Assembly (NCBI RefSeq): GCF_000005825.2
Contig: NC_013791.2
Span: 868,001-932,000 of the forward strand
Length of the DNA: 64,000 bases
Direction of reading: 5' to 3'
From: Alkalihalophilus pseudofirmus OF4
GTDB lineage: Bacteria > Bacillota > Bacilli > Bacillales > Bacillaceae_D
The notes under the pieces were generated by a model that was not told the origin of the DNA, did no database searches, and was given only the letters and a program-made list of their open reading frames with translations. The position numbers and the translations under genes are program-made. Numbering within the stretch: position 1 is the first letter of the stretch; every line of letters begins with the position of its first letter. Below, in pieces: positions 34,672 through 43,918 of this stretch.

Positions 34672-35715
34672 TTATTGAAGAACGGCACCGATCTCAAGAA
34701 GAGAATCTTTATTCATCTCTTCTCCAGATGCCATTAACTCGATATACACTTCATCTTGCGACCAAAAAAGAAAGTGCATATCAAACATGTTCATATAGTG
34801 GCCTTCAAAGTCTTCTGTAGAGACTGGCTCTGACTCTTCAAGCATTTCTGTTTTGTCAGTTGTTAAAGAGATCATTAAATAATCCGTTCCATCAATGTAA
34901 TGGATCGTAGCCATGTCCATATCCTCAAAATAGGTTGCCTCTTCGAATTCAAAATTCTGAGGGATGCCTTCTAATTCTGGAATGGAGAAAGGTGCTGCTT
35001 CTTTTAACTCTTCTAGTGTTAAAGATTCGGGCATGAAATCGTCAATCGTAAGAACTTCTGCATCTTCTGGTATATCAAATTGGAAAAGGGTTTCATCAAT
35101 GTCAATATTGTATTCAATATGTGTATATTCTACAGCCGATGAAAACTCATCACTGATCCACATCATCTTGAGCGGCATATAGGTTTCTTCATCTACCCAA
35201 ATATCATAATTGACTTCGCCTAGAAAATCCTCTTCTTCTCCTTCTTTACTAGCCAGCGCCAAGTGAATCGTACTGCGTCCGGCAATCGTTTCTTTTCCCA
35301 TTACAGTCACATCTGTCGAATCAAGCATTTCAGTCAGGATTTCGCGGATGATCTCTCCCTCGCTAGGAGTCTCTTCAGCTAATTCATCTGATGTTTCAAA
35401 GACAGTTACCGTATTTTCATGAGGATCGTAGGACCATGATTCTTTGCCATTAGAAATATGAAGATAACCATCTTCCATTTCTGTACGATATTTGTCAGGT
35501 TTAACATTCCATTCTTTATACGTCGAAGATTCATTCTCATTTCCATTATTTTCCCCTTTAAAATTAAAGGTGGAGGAAACCTCAGCATAATAGCTTTCTA
35601 AGTTCTCTTGGGCTTCAACAGCCTTTTCAATAATTTCGTCAGTATCTTCAAGAGAGCATCCTGCTGTAAAGAAAATGGCAGTTGCTAGCGTGAAGACAGC
35701 TTTGATTTTTTTCAT
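34672..35715 (-). CDS. LolA-like lipoprotein (first of a pair flanking a two-component system)
   Basis: This 347-residue lipoprotein has a signal peptide with lipobox FTAGC (Cys20) and then a very acidic domain with the LolA/outer-membrane-lipoprotein-sorting fold seen in Firmicute proteins (blocks KPDKYRTEMEDG, IWVDEETYMPLKM). A small C-terminal domain (about 240-347) follows. It is transcribed divergently from the response regulator gene. A paralogue of similar length lies directly after the kinase gene. It may sense or shield against an envelope-active compound, with the two-component system as its regulator. Confidence 0.75.
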   Translation of the reverse strand: MKKIKAVFTLATAIFFTAGCSLEDTDEIIEKAVEAQENLESYYAEVSSTFNFKGENNGNENESSTYKEWNVKPDKYRTEMEDGYLHISNGKESWSYDPHENTVTVFETSDELAEETPSEGEIIREILTEMLDSTDVTVMGKETIAGRSTIHLALASKEGEEEDFLGEVNYDIWVDEETYMPLKMMWISDEFSSAVEYTHIEYNIDIDETLFQFDIPEDAEVLTIDDFMPESLTLEELKEAAPFSIPELEGIPQNFEFEEATYFEDMDMATIHYIDGTDYLMISLTTDKTEMLEESEPVSTEDFEGHYMNMFDMHFLFWSQDEVYIELMASGEEMNKDSLLEIGAVLQ

Positions 35716-35898
35716 AATTTTTCACCTCATTTTTGATTTATCTAACTGAATATAACTATAAAGAGGAAAAATAAAGAAAAAGAAAGGAATTTATAAAGAA
35801 AGTATGAAGTTCCGAGGAGGTCTTTTATCGAATCACATAATTTACTATAATAGGAAAATAGAGAAATGGATGATAATTCATTAGAAGGAATGAAGAGA

Positions 35899-36606
35899 AT
35901 GACAGAGACAATTCTCGTAATAGAAGATGACCGAGAGATTAGTAAAATACTAAATGAATACTTAATTCGTGAAGGATATAAAGTCGTCATGGCTCATGAC
36001 GGAGAGGACGGGTTGAGACGCTTTGCTTCGATTCATCCCCATCTCCTCTTAGTAGACTTAATGCTTCCTAAGGTGGACGGGTTTGAAGTGTGCAGACAGG
36101 TGCGTCAACAAAGCGAGGTGCCGATCATTGTTGTAAGCGCCCGTCAAAGCGATATTGATAAAATACATAGTTTAGGGCTAGGCGCAGATGACTACATCAC
36201 TAAGCCGTTTAGTCCGCTCGAGCTTGTTGCCCGTGTTAAATCCCATTTAAGACGTTATCACCGTTACAATGGTCTAAAGGAACAAGAGAAAGTGCTCAGC
36301 TTCGATGGTTTAACGATTAACACCAATCGTAGAATGGTAGAAAATGACGGCAAGCCGCTGACGTTAACGATGAAGGAATTTGAACTTCTGCTGACACTTG
36401 CTGAGGCTCCGGGGCAAGTCTTTTCTAAGGAACAGTTGTACAACCGGGTATGGAAGCAAGATGATGCGGATGATATTCGTACAGTAACGGTTCATATAAA
36501 AAATGTACGTCGAAAGTTAGGCGACGGCAGTAAGCACCCCCGTTTTATTGATACAGTGTGGGGGATCGGCTATAAATTTATAGGTCAAAAACATGAAGAT
36601 TCGTAA
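35899..36606 (+). CDS. OmpR/PhoB-family response regulator
   Basis: This 235-residue protein has a receiver domain (about 3-116) with acidic pair E9-D11, phosphoacceptor D53 (LLVDLMLPK) and K102 (ITKPFSP). A C-terminal winged-helix DNA-binding domain (about 138-233) follows. ATG 35899 is preferred because AGAAGGA lies nine bases upstream and the receiver begins at once. ATG 35866 would add 11 residues. TATAAT at 35846-35851 could be its -10. The last 14 bases overlap the kinase gene. Confidence 0.87.
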   Translation: MTETILVIEDDREISKILNEYLIREGYKVVMAHDGEDGLRRFASIHPHLLLVDLMLPKVDGFEVCRQVRQQSEVPIIVVSARQSDIDKIHSLGLGADDYITKPFSPLELVARVKSHLRRYHRYNGLKEQEKVLSFDGLTINTNRRMVENDGKPLTLTMKEFELLLTLAEAPGQVFSKEQLYNRVWKQDDADDIRTVTVHIKNVRRKLGDGSKHPRFIDTVWGIGYKFIGQKHEDS

Positions 36607-37999
36607 CTGGCTTCTTCTCCTTTTATGTATCGTGATGGTGGTCCCTTTTGTATCGACTTATTTCTTTATCGGCTACATAAATGATTGGATTGAACGTGAA
36701 CAATTTCAAGAATATATAGATACCTCTATTCGCATTCATCATCTTGCCTCCACCTTAAAAGAAAATCCTCGTCTTTATCAGTTTCCTCCAGTAGATGAAG
36801 AAGCCCTAGCGGGTGAAATCAAGGAGGATGAAATTGTACATATTTATTCAAAAGACCGCCAAGCCCTTTTAAATATTAATGGGCAGACGTTATATACTGG
36901 TGCCGTCCCTGCAAACCAATTAATGCAAGGCTTATACGAAACAGAGGAATCGCTTTCTCATTTTACGTACAAGGAGCCAGTGTATTATGAAGATGAGATC
37001 ATTGGCTATTTTGAAATTAAAAAAGAGAGAACAGAATTGATGAAACAAATTGATCGGGGCTCTATTTATACGGTTCTTTTTATGATTAGCGTGCTTATTT
37101 TAACATTACTAATTACGCACTTCTTAGTCAGGCGGAGAATCGTAAGGCCTGTGACTACTCTAGTAAAAGAGATGAAACATTTTGGGGCAGGAACCTTTCC
37201 AAAGAAGAAAACGGATTACGGAATGAATGATGAATTTAGTGAGCTGCTTGAAGGGTTTTATACGATGAGTGGGGAGATTAAAGAGGTTCAAGAGGTTAAG
37301 CAAAAGCTCATAGCTGCCATTTCGCATGATTTGCGCACCCCTTTAACTTCTATAAAAGCCTACGCAGAAGGACTAGCTCACCATCCCGAGAAGCAAGAAG
37401 AGTACCGGGATGTGATTATTAGAAAAGCTAATTATATGGAAAAACTCGTGGAAGATCTTCTTTTGTATTCTAGGCTTGAGATGAACAGTTTGGAGTTAAA
37501 TAGACAGGTCGTTGATGGAGAAGAAGTAGCAGAGATGTTAGTGGATGGATACGCGGAAGTGTGTCATCAAAATGGAATTGAACTCATCACTCAAATTGAC
37601 ATCCAACCATGTGACATTCTTTGTGATGTCGATCGCCTAGTTCAAGTGATGGATAATCTTGTGATGAATGCAATCAGGCATACGAAAACAGGGAAAAAGA
37701 TTGAATTAACGGCCACGACTAAGCGAGATCTCCTGCCGTCAGATGTGCCGGCAGAAGATGATTGGATTTATTTCATCGTACAAGATGAAGGATCAGGCAT
37801 AACGAAAGACGACCTTACTCATGTGTTTAAATTATTTTATCAAGCAGACAGTGCAAGAAGTAAGGATCGGGGAAAGGGAGCTGGTCTTGGTCTTGCCATT
37901 AGTAAACAACTAATCGAGCTGCACGGCGGTGTGATTGGTGCTGCTTCTACATTAGGGGTTGGCAGCTGCTTTTATTTCGCCTTAAAAAAAGAAGAATAG
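36593..37999 (+). CDS. sensor histidine kinase
   Basis: This 468-residue membrane kinase has two transmembrane segments (about 7-28 and 158-178) bounding an extracellular sensor of about 130 residues. A HAMP linker (about 179-232), HisKA with H245 (AAISHDLRTPLTS) and HATPase_c (G boxes DEGSGI and GKGAGLGLAISK) follow. It is the cognate kinase of the upstream regulator (14-base overlap) and is followed 13 bases later by a lipoprotein gene, making a three-gene operon. Confidence 0.88.
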   Translation: MKIRNWLLLLLCIVMVVPFVSTYFFIGYINDWIEREQFQEYIDTSIRIHHLASTLKENPRLYQFPPVDEEALAGEIKEDEIVHIYSKDRQALLNINGQTLYTGAVPANQLMQGLYETEESLSHFTYKEPVYYEDEIIGYFEIKKERTELMKQIDRGSIYTVLFMISVLILTLLITHFLVRRRIVRPVTTLVKEMKHFGAGTFPKKKTDYGMNDEFSELLEGFYTMSGEIKEVQEVKQKLIAAISHDLRTPLTSIKAYAEGLAHHPEKQEEYRDVIIRKANYMEKLVEDLLLYSRLEMNSLELNRQVVDGEEVAEMLVDGYAEVCHQNGIELITQIDIQPCDILCDVDRLVQVMDNLVMNAIRHTKTGKKIELTATTKRDLLPSDVPAEDDWIYFIVQDEGSGITKDDLTHVFKLFYQADSARSKDRGKGAGLGLAISKQLIELHGGVIGAASTLGVGSCFYFALKKEE

Positions 38000-38012
38000 C
38001 GGGGGAAAAAGA

Positions 38013-39047
38013 TTGAAAAATGTAGCTATTGGGGTCATGAGTATACTCCTTATCATAGTAAGCGGATGTCAGATGAGAGGGTTAAGCGGCAACGAGGTCA
38101 TGGCAAGCATGCTTGAAGCAAATCAAACGGCGATCTCTTATTATATGGAAACGGATTATCAGGGGAATGACGGTGATCCGTTTACAATGAAAGAATGGCG
38201 GATGGCGGATGGCAAGTTTCGTACAGAAATGTATGAAGGAGAGAAACTTGTTTATGTTTCGCTTTACAGTGACATTGGACACGTCCTCTTAGATTATGAA
38301 GAAGAACAGCTGATCACGTATGATTCACCGGAAACGGCATCCTATTTAACACAAACACCTCGTGAGTCGATGATGCAGATGCTTGAAGCAATGCATGATC
38401 ATTACGACATTAAAATGAAAGAGGAAGCCAAGCTTCTTGATAGAGAAGTATTTATACTAGAACTTAGTTCAAAGCAAAGTGATAACGATGAAATGGAGCT
38501 TTGGATTGATAAAGAAAATTGGGTACTCCTGAAGACGAATTTTGTATTTGATGAGGAATGGATGACAAGTGAAGCAGCTGCTTTTGACATAAATCCTAAA
38601 ATGGAAGAGTCGCTCTTTATCATTGATGATACAATTGATTTCGAACCAGTCTCTCTAAATGATCTAGTTACAAACGAGGTCATTGACTTAGAAGAGGCAA
38701 AAGAGAAAGCAGACTTTGACATTTTAATCCCGTCGGAAGAATATCATTTTCATGAGGCGACTACGTATCCTAGGCCAGAGGATGAAATGGGAGTGACTCT
38801 TACTTACAGTGATGCAGAAGGAAGACATCTTTTCTCATATGAGGTATTTAAACGGGATGAGCCGCTAGCAGCAGTCTTTGGAAATGAAGAAGAAATAACG
38901 GTTAGAGAATCTCCGGGCTTGTTAATTTGGGATCATTCACTAAAAATGGTTGCATGGCAAGAAGACGGCGTGCAATACAGTTTTTATCCTGAAAATGACC
39001 TTGTGACAAAAGAAAAAGCACTGCAAATTGTAGCAGGGCTAAGATAG
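38013..39047 (+). CDS. LolA-like lipoprotein (second of the pair)
   Basis: This 344-residue lipoprotein starts at TTG 38013 with GGGGGA upstream. Its lipobox is IVSGC (Cys19). It shares layout and several blocks with the lipoprotein at 34672-35715: KEWRMADGKFRTEMYEG against KEWNVKPDKYRTEMEDG, and an acidic LolA-type middle. It appears to be co-transcribed with the two-component genes, so it may be part of the sensing circuit or a self-regulated output. Confidence 0.75.
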   Translation: MKNVAIGVMSILLIIVSGCQMRGLSGNEVMASMLEANQTAISYYMETDYQGNDGDPFTMKEWRMADGKFRTEMYEGEKLVYVSLYSDIGHVLLDYEEEQLITYDSPETASYLTQTPRESMMQMLEAMHDHYDIKMKEEAKLLDREVFILELSSKQSDNDEMELWIDKENWVLLKTNFVFDEEWMTSEAAAFDINPKMEESLFIIDDTIDFEPVSLNDLVTNEVIDLEEAKEKADFDILIPSEEYHFHEATTYPRPEDEMGVTLTYSDAEGRHLFSYEVFKRDEPLAAVFGNEEEITVRESPGLLIWDHSLKMVAWQEDGVQYSFYPENDLVTKEKALQIVAGLR

Positions 39048-39054
39048 ATAAGGA

Positions 39055-39090
39055 GGGAGCAATGACATGATGTGATGGCTCCCTTTTTAA
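39055..39090 (+). terminator. Rho-independent terminator of the two-component operon
   Basis: GGGAGC (39055-39060) pairs with GCTCCC (39078-39083) across a long loop, then T5. Confidence 0.7.
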
Positions 39091-39138
39091 TACTCGAGTA
39101 AGAGATGTTCTAAATAGATAATAAGGTAAGGAGACTTC

Positions 39139-39884
39139 ATGAAACTATACGGTGAATTTTCACAAGTGGATTGGCTGAATGCACTACAAATAAGTAAAGC
39201 TGATGTTCCTGCTTCATTTATCATTCACGGGGAATGGGCGCATGAAGAGAACATCACTCAATGGAGAGATATATTAAAAGAGGAAATGCGGCTGCCGAAG
39301 TGGAATAGTGTAATGGGCAGACACAAGGGGGCGCAAGTAGGTTTTGCCAATGTATACGGAGCGCCTATGGCTGCAAATATCGTCCATCAGTTTGCGGCTA
39401 GCGGGACTGAAGTCTTTATTCAAACAGGCTATTTTGGCGGATTGTCCTCAGAAGTTAAGTATGGAGATATTTTCATTGTAACGGAAGCTGTGATGGGGGA
39501 TGGGTCTCCACTTCCTATTTGCCTGGACAGATAATTGTGAAGTCAGATCCTGAGCTTGTTGCATTAGCTGTGAAGTATTGTGAAAACAAAGGATACAGCT
39601 ATACTACAGGTTCTATTTATTCAACTAACACCCTGCTGCTTGAAACAAAGGGTCTGATCAAAGCATGGGCTAGAAAAGGGTGTATAGGAGTAGATATGGA
39701 AACGGCTGTGACCATAGCAGCGGCAAAGTATTTTAATAAACGAGCTGTAGGTTTGTTAACTCTTTCTGATCATTTAATAAATGGTGACACCCTATACACT
39801 TATACCGAAGATCGTGAAGCGGTTGAGGTCCTTACAGATGAGCGAGTTAGAGAAGTCGCCCTGTATCTAGCGGCAGGAGAGTGA
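39139..39884 (+). pseudogene. nucleoside phosphorylase (uridine phosphorylase-like), frameshifted
   Basis: Two reading frames, 39139-39534 and 39519-39884, together encode a nucleoside phosphorylase of about 249 residues. The first part carries GRHKGAQVGFANVYGAPMA and IQTGYFGGL. The second starts in YLPGQIIVKSD and carries the substrate-binding GVDMETAV. The frame breaks near 39494-39505, where one G seems to be missing from a G-run: adding one after GATGGG gives DGVSTSYLPGQ. It is either a recent mutation or a sequencing error in a homopolymer. An intact enzyme would cleave nucleosides for base salvage. Confidence 0.8.
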
Positions 39885-39893
39885 GGTGATTGA

Positions 39894-40079
39894 ATGGAAG
39901 ATATGTATCTATTTATCATAGTGATTGTTGCATTATCGCTCATTTATAATGGATATAAAAGAAAAAAGAATTATGATATAAAACGGTTAGAACTAGAATT
40001 AGAACACAAGAAGATTGATCTTGAAACAAAGAAAATAGACTATGCCAGACACGTGAGTAAAGACCAAAAGCATGTTTAA
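39894..40079 (+). CDS. small single-pass membrane protein with charged helix
   Basis: This 61-residue protein has one N-terminal membrane segment (about 4-21) followed by a highly charged, probably coiled-coil helix (ELELEHKKIDLETKKIDY). GAGGTGATTGA precedes the ATG. It starts ten bases after the phosphorylase frame and may be co-transcribed with it. Function unknown. Confidence 0.6.
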   Translation: MEDMYLFIIVIVALSLIYNGYKRKKNYDIKRLELELEHKKIDLETKKIDYARHVSKDQKHV

Positions 40080-40082
40080 GGG

Positions 40083-40113
40083 AGCATTTCTGTCACACAG
40101 AGATGCTTTTTCT
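40083..40113 (+). terminator. Rho-independent terminator
   Basis: AGCATTTCTGT (40083-40093) pairs with ACAGAGATGCT (40097-40107) with one mismatch, followed by T5. Confidence 0.82.
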
Positions 40114-40139
40114 TAAGGAATGAAGAATGGGGATGAATC

Positions 40140-40904
40140 ATGAACAAACGAAAAATAGCTATGCTGCATTTATTACTTAATGCCGGAGAGATTAAAACAA
40201 ATCAAAGCCTCATAACACAAGCCGTACAAAAAGCAGCTGAAAAAGGAGCAGAATGGATTATTACTCCAGAGCTAGCTGTCAGCGGGCTTCAGTTTACCAA
40301 AGAATGCGGCATTGATTGGATTCAGCAGCAGCCAAATGAATGGATGTCTAGTTTAATGGAATTGGCTAAGTCTTCAGCAGTAAACCTTTTTATAGGGGCA
40401 CCTGAAAAAGATCCTGAAGGGGAATTGTTTAATTCAGTATTTGTCATTAATCGAGAGGGGCAGCTGATCGGAAGACAGAGGAAGCGCTCAAGTGTGACGG
40501 ATGACTGGTCCTCTTCAGGAGAGTGTCTTCAACTAATAACAATTGATCATGTAAAAGCTGGTATTCTCATTTGTGCTGATTCCTACACAAAAGAAAATGC
40601 TGTAACTCTTAGAGATAAAGGGGCGGAAATCCTTATTGCTCCCTCTTCCTGGGGACCGGGGCTGCATGGGCCAAATGGAGAGTGGGAAGCTAGAACAATA
40701 GATACCGGTCTGCCGATGTTTGTATGTAATCGTACAGGGGAAGATGAGACCGTTACTTTTTGGGAAGCTAAAAGTCTAGTGATTGATCATGGGGTACACT
40801 TGCTTGCCCATCATTCAAGAGAATCAGCGATATTACTGTTCGATTGGGATTTTGATAAAAGGGAGTTACTATCAACAGAATTTGAGGTTGAATATATCAT
40901 TTGA
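40140..40904 (+). CDS. carbon-nitrogen hydrolase (nitrilase superfamily)
   Basis: This 254-residue amidase-fold protein has the triad Glu in TPELAVSG, Lys in RQRKRSSV and Cys in LICADSYT. It is distant from the amidase at 13413-14207 (LICADS instead of ICYDLRFPE), so it should have a different substrate. A GGGGATG site precedes the ATG. The physiological amide or nitrile cannot be inferred. Confidence 0.78.
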   Translation: MNKRKIAMLHLLLNAGEIKTNQSLITQAVQKAAEKGAEWIITPELAVSGLQFTKECGIDWIQQQPNEWMSSLMELAKSSAVNLFIGAPEKDPEGELFNSVFVINREGQLIGRQRKRSSVTDDWSSSGECLQLITIDHVKAGILICADSYTKENAVTLRDKGAEILIAPSSWGPGLHGPNGEWEARTIDTGLPMFVCNRTGEDETVTFWEAKSLVIDHGVHLLAHHSRESAILLFDWDFDKRELLSTEFEVEYII

Positions 40905-40976
40905 AAATTGAAACCTTATTCGATGTCACCCGTACATACAAGGTAGGGTGACATCTAAAAAAGAGGAGCTGCCGTG

Positions 40977-41396
40977 ATGAAAAAATCACCTTTCATCTTA
41001 TTATTGACTTTCGTACTGCTCATAACTTTAACTGGTTGCGGGAATGATTTAACTTACTCTGAAGTCTCGATTGATCATGTAGAATCCAATCTAGATGCAT
41101 TCATTCAACAAGCAGAACCAGAGAACGGGATTTATCTCTTCTTCCATAATGATGACAGCTTTTATGTTTATGTAACGAGCGGTCATCTCACCCAAGGAGA
41201 AAGACCTTTGCACATTTCTAATTTTAATGTAGAGCGTAAGGGGGATGTATTACACATTTATTATGAAGAAGAGCAAGCAGAAGAAGGGTCTAATAACCAC
41301 CGTTTGTATCTTGTTAAGTTGGATAAACCAATTGAGGAAATCAACGCATATAAAAATGGCGAGGAAATTCCATTTGCAATGGTAGGCGGCAGTTAG
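40977..41396 (+). CDS. small lipoprotein of unknown function
   Basis: This 139-residue protein has a signal peptide and lipobox LTGC (about residue 21), then a beta-rich domain (GIYLFFHNDDSFYVYV). GAGGAG lies eight bases before ATG 40977. The adjacent GTG 40974 is an alternative start. No domain is recognised. Confidence 0.7.
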   Translation: MKKSPFILLLTFVLLITLTGCGNDLTYSEVSIDHVESNLDAFIQQAEPENGIYLFFHNDDSFYVYVTSGHLTQGERPLHISNFNVERKGDVLHIYYEEEQAEEGSNNHRLYLVKLDKPIEEINAYKNGEEIPFAMVGGS

Positions 41397-41480
41397 TTCA
41401 CGTTTTTGTTATCATTTGTGCACCCTTTATTAGATAGTCGTGTTAAACTAGCACATATTAATGTAATTGGAGGATGAAGA

Positions 41481-42395
41481 ATGGGAAAACGATTATTATT
41501 ATTAATTGTCACAAATATTCTCGTTATGACGACCATCGTCATTGTTTGGTCACTCATAACGACCTATACGGGAATTAATGGATCATTCCAAACAGGTGCT
41601 CCTGGTATTGGAATTGACTTTATTGCGCTTGGTGTATTCAGTTTGCTTGTAGGTTTCTCAGGGGCATTTATCTCCCTTGCAATGTCACGTTTTGTTGCAA
41701 AAATGATGATGAAAGTAAAAATTCTAGATCCTGATGGGAATTTGACTCACGAAGAACGCACAGTGGTAGAGAAAGTGCATCGTCTATCACGTGCTGCAGG
41801 GCTGGCTCATATGCCGCAGGTTGGTATTTATCCATCTGCAGAGGTCAATGCTTTTGCTACAGGCCCATCAAAAAAACGGTCGCTTGTTGCAGTTTCGCAA
41901 GGATTATTAAATACAATGGATGATGATGCAGTAGAAGGAGTTATTGCTCATGAAGTAGCTCACGTAGCGAATGGAGATATGGTTACGATGACGCTCTTGC
42001 AAGGGGTCATTAATACATTTGTTGTCTTCTTCTCGCGTATTGTAGCGATTATCGTTTCAAGATTTGCACGTGAGGAATTACAATGGATTGTTCAGTTTGC
42101 TGCTATTATTATTTTCCAAATCCTTTTCTCTATCCTTGGAAGTCTTGTTGTCAGTGCGTATTCGCGTCACCGAGAATTCCATGCTGACCGCGGGGGGGCG
42201 GATCTTGCGGGACGTGACAAAATGGCACATGCCCTACGTTCACTTAAAGCATATGTAGACCGTGCGAATGTACATGATCGTACGAATGACAGTGCTGTTC
42301 AAACGATGAAAATTAACGGAAAAGGTGGAGTGATGAGATTATTCTCTACTCACCCAGACCTTGATGAGCGTATTGCACGTTTAGAAGAGCGTTAA
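41481..42395 (+). CDS. htpX: membrane zinc metalloprotease HtpX
   Basis: This 304-residue M48B protease has two N-terminal transmembrane segments, the zinc site HEVAH (in [13 protein letters not shown], about 154-166), two more hydrophobic segments, and the third ligand region [14 protein letters not shown]. The SRHREFHAD sequence is typical of HtpX. It degrades misfolded membrane proteins under envelope stress. GGAGGATG precedes the ATG. It is monocistronic. Confidence 0.92.
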   Translation: MGKRLLLLIVTNILVMTTIVIVWSLITTYTGINGSFQTGAPGIGIDFIALGVFSLLVGFSGAFISLAMSRFVAKMMMKVKILDPDGNLTHEERTVVEKVHRLSRAAGLAHMPQVGIYPSAEVNAFATGPSKKRSLVAVSQGLLNTMDDDAVEGVIAHEVAHVANGDMVTMTLLQGVINTFVVFFSRIVAIIVSRFAREELQWIVQFAAIIIFQILFSILGSLVVSAYSRHREFHADRGGADLAGRDKMAHALRSLKAYVDRANVHDRTNDSAVQTMKINGKGGVMRLFSTHPDLDERIARLEER

Positions 42396-42401
42396 AAGTA
42401 G

Positions 42402-42432
42402 AAAGCGAATCCTTTTAAGGATTCGCTTTTTT
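42402..42432 (+). terminator. Rho-independent terminator of htpX
   Basis: A long stem (AAGCGAATCCTT with AAGGATTCGCTT) ends in T6. Confidence 0.9.
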
Positions 42433-42481
42433 GCGTCTAAAGGCTGCTATAATAGGATTAAGCCCATTTTTAAAGAAGGTA

Positions 42482-42510
42482 TTGACATTTTAATGAAACC
42501 GCTATATTAT
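42482..42510 (+). promoter_or_regulatory. sigma-A promoter of the persulfide-oxidation gene
   Basis: TTGACA (42482-42487), 17 bases and TATTAT (42505-42510) form a near-consensus promoter. An operator-like palindrome starts at the -10 and a second lies in the leader. Confidence 0.75.
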
Positions 42511-42527
42511 ATACCTATAGAGGTATT
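42510..42527. promoter_or_regulatory. CstR/CsoR-type operator 1
   Basis: TATACCTATAGAGGTATT resembles the ATACC(C)nnnn(G)GGTAT operator used by CsoR/CstR-family repressors. It abuts the -10, so binding would block transcription. Confidence 0.55.
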
Positions 42528-42573
42528 AAGAATTCTGAACAATTTCACTAATTGGTATATTTTTTTACCTATT

Positions 42574-42595
42574 TATATACCCTATTAGGTATATA
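42574..42595. promoter_or_regulatory. CstR/CsoR-type operator 2
   Basis: TATATACC (42574-42581) and GGTATATA (42588-42595) are perfect inverted arms around CTATTA. It is the same pattern as operator 1, lying in the leader 39 bases before the start codon. Confidence 0.6.
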
Positions 42596-42633
42596 AATAG
42601 ATGTGTATAAATTTATTACTAGGAGGTTTTATC

Positions 42634-43767
42634 ATGACAGTTAAAGCAATGCTTGCTAAAGAAGTGACAGAAAAGGTATTGAACAAAGAGAATTTATTTA
42701 TTTTTGATGTACGTAATGTAAGTGATTTTGAAGATTGGAAAATTGAAGGGGAAAACTTCGAGTATTTGAATGTTCCATATTTCGAGCTTATTGATGGAAT
42801 TGATGAAGTGAGAGCAAACATTCCGCAAGATAAAGAAATCCTCGTTGTTTGTGCAAAGGAAGGCTCATCTATGATGGTTGCTGAAATGTTATCAGAAGCT
42901 GGGTATGATGTTTCTTATTTGAAAGGCGGAATGAAATCATGGAGTGAGTATCTCTATCAAACAAAGGTATATGAAGATGAAAATATTTCTGTCCATCAAT
43001 TTATTCGTGTAGGGAAAGGCTGCTTATCTTACATGGTGGTTTCAAATGGTGAAGCGTTAATTGTAGACCCTTCCCGTTTTGTTGAAGAGTATAAAGAGGC
43101 AGCAGCTGAACTCGGGGCTAAAATAACTCATATTGTGGATTCGCATCTTCATGCTGATCATATTTCAGGTGGGAAAATTCTAGCCGAACAAACAGGGGCT
43201 AACTATTATTTAATGAAAAGCGAGGGTGCTGTGTTTGACTTTGAACCACTAGAAGATCACGATAAAATTGAATTTAACCAAGTGAAGCTTGAAGTATTAG
43301 CTGTGAAAACTCCTGGCCACACTCCAGGAAGCGTTTCTTTCTTTGTAAATGATACATTACTTTTTTCTGGAGATACGATTTTCGTCAGCGGGTTGGGTCG
43401 CCCGGACCTAGGTAATAAAGTTCGTGAGTGGGCGAATGATTTGTATGATACAGTTTACACAAAAGTTTCTGATATTGCTGATGATGTATTCGTGCTTCCT
43501 GGTCATTATGCTGACTTTGATGAAGAAATGAATGAGGACGGCTATATCGGTGATACACTAGGAAATATTCGTGAACGCAATGAGAAAATGTTTAACGCAA
43601 CAAGAGATGCTTTCTTAGATAATGTAGAGAAGTCTGCAAGTTCAGTAAAACCTCCGAATTTTGAAGAAATTGTGGGGATCAACCGTGGGGTAGAAACTGC
43701 TGATAAGGAAAAAATGCAAGAGCTTGAAATCGGACCTAACCGCTGTGCCGTTCATCATGCAGATTAA
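42634..43767 (+). CDS. rhodanese-persulfide dioxygenase fusion (CstB-like)
   Basis: This 377-residue protein has an N-terminal rhodanese domain (about 1-108) with Cys73 in VVCAKEGSS and a C-terminal metallo-beta-lactamase domain (about 115-330). The metal motif is HLHADH (171-176), with later ligands in PGHTPGS, FSGDTIF and PGHY, typical of persulfide dioxygenases. It would oxidise low-molecular-weight persulfides to sulfite or thiosulfate for sulfide detoxification. Start 42634 follows AGGAGG, and the earlier in-frame codon at 42601 overlaps the operator region. The domain order (rhodanese first) differs from staphylococcal CstB. No CstR gene lies in the window. Confidence 0.85.
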   Translation: MTVKAMLAKEVTEKVLNKENLFIFDVRNVSDFEDWKIEGENFEYLNVPYFELIDGIDEVRANIPQDKEILVVCAKEGSSMMVAEMLSEAGYDVSYLKGGMKSWSEYLYQTKVYEDENISVHQFIRVGKGCLSYMVVSNGEALIVDPSRFVEEYKEAAAELGAKITHIVDSHLHADHISGGKILAEQTGANYYLMKSEGAVFDFEPLEDHDKIEFNQVKLEVLAVKTPGHTPGSVSFFVNDTLLFSGDTIFVSGLGRPDLGNKVREWANDLYDTVYTKVSDIADDVFVLPGHYADFDEEMNEDGYIGDTLGNIRERNEKMFNATRDAFLDNVEKSASSVKPPNFEEIVGINRGVETADKEKMQELEIGPNRCAVHHAD

Positions 43768-43777
43768 TTTATAGTGA

Positions 43778-43815
43778 AAAACCCTCTCTACAACTATGTG
43801 TAGAGAGGGTTTTGG
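43778..43815 (+). terminator. Rho-independent terminator
   Basis: A perfect stem of about 14 bp (43778-43792 with 43798-43811) is followed by TTTT. Confidence 0.85.
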
Positions 43816-43918
43816 CTAAGAAACTTGCTTTTATATTGTGGTAGATTTTATATAGTAATGAATACCCCTTGTCGTTCTGTGTTACGATAAAAAATAAGGA
43901 CAAAAAGGAGGGGAACGG

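Noticed and set aside
40922-40955. Hairpin GATGTCACCC/GGGTGACATC as a terminator
   Set aside because: The stem is perfect, but no T-run follows on either strand. It may be an operator or structural element, so no call was made.
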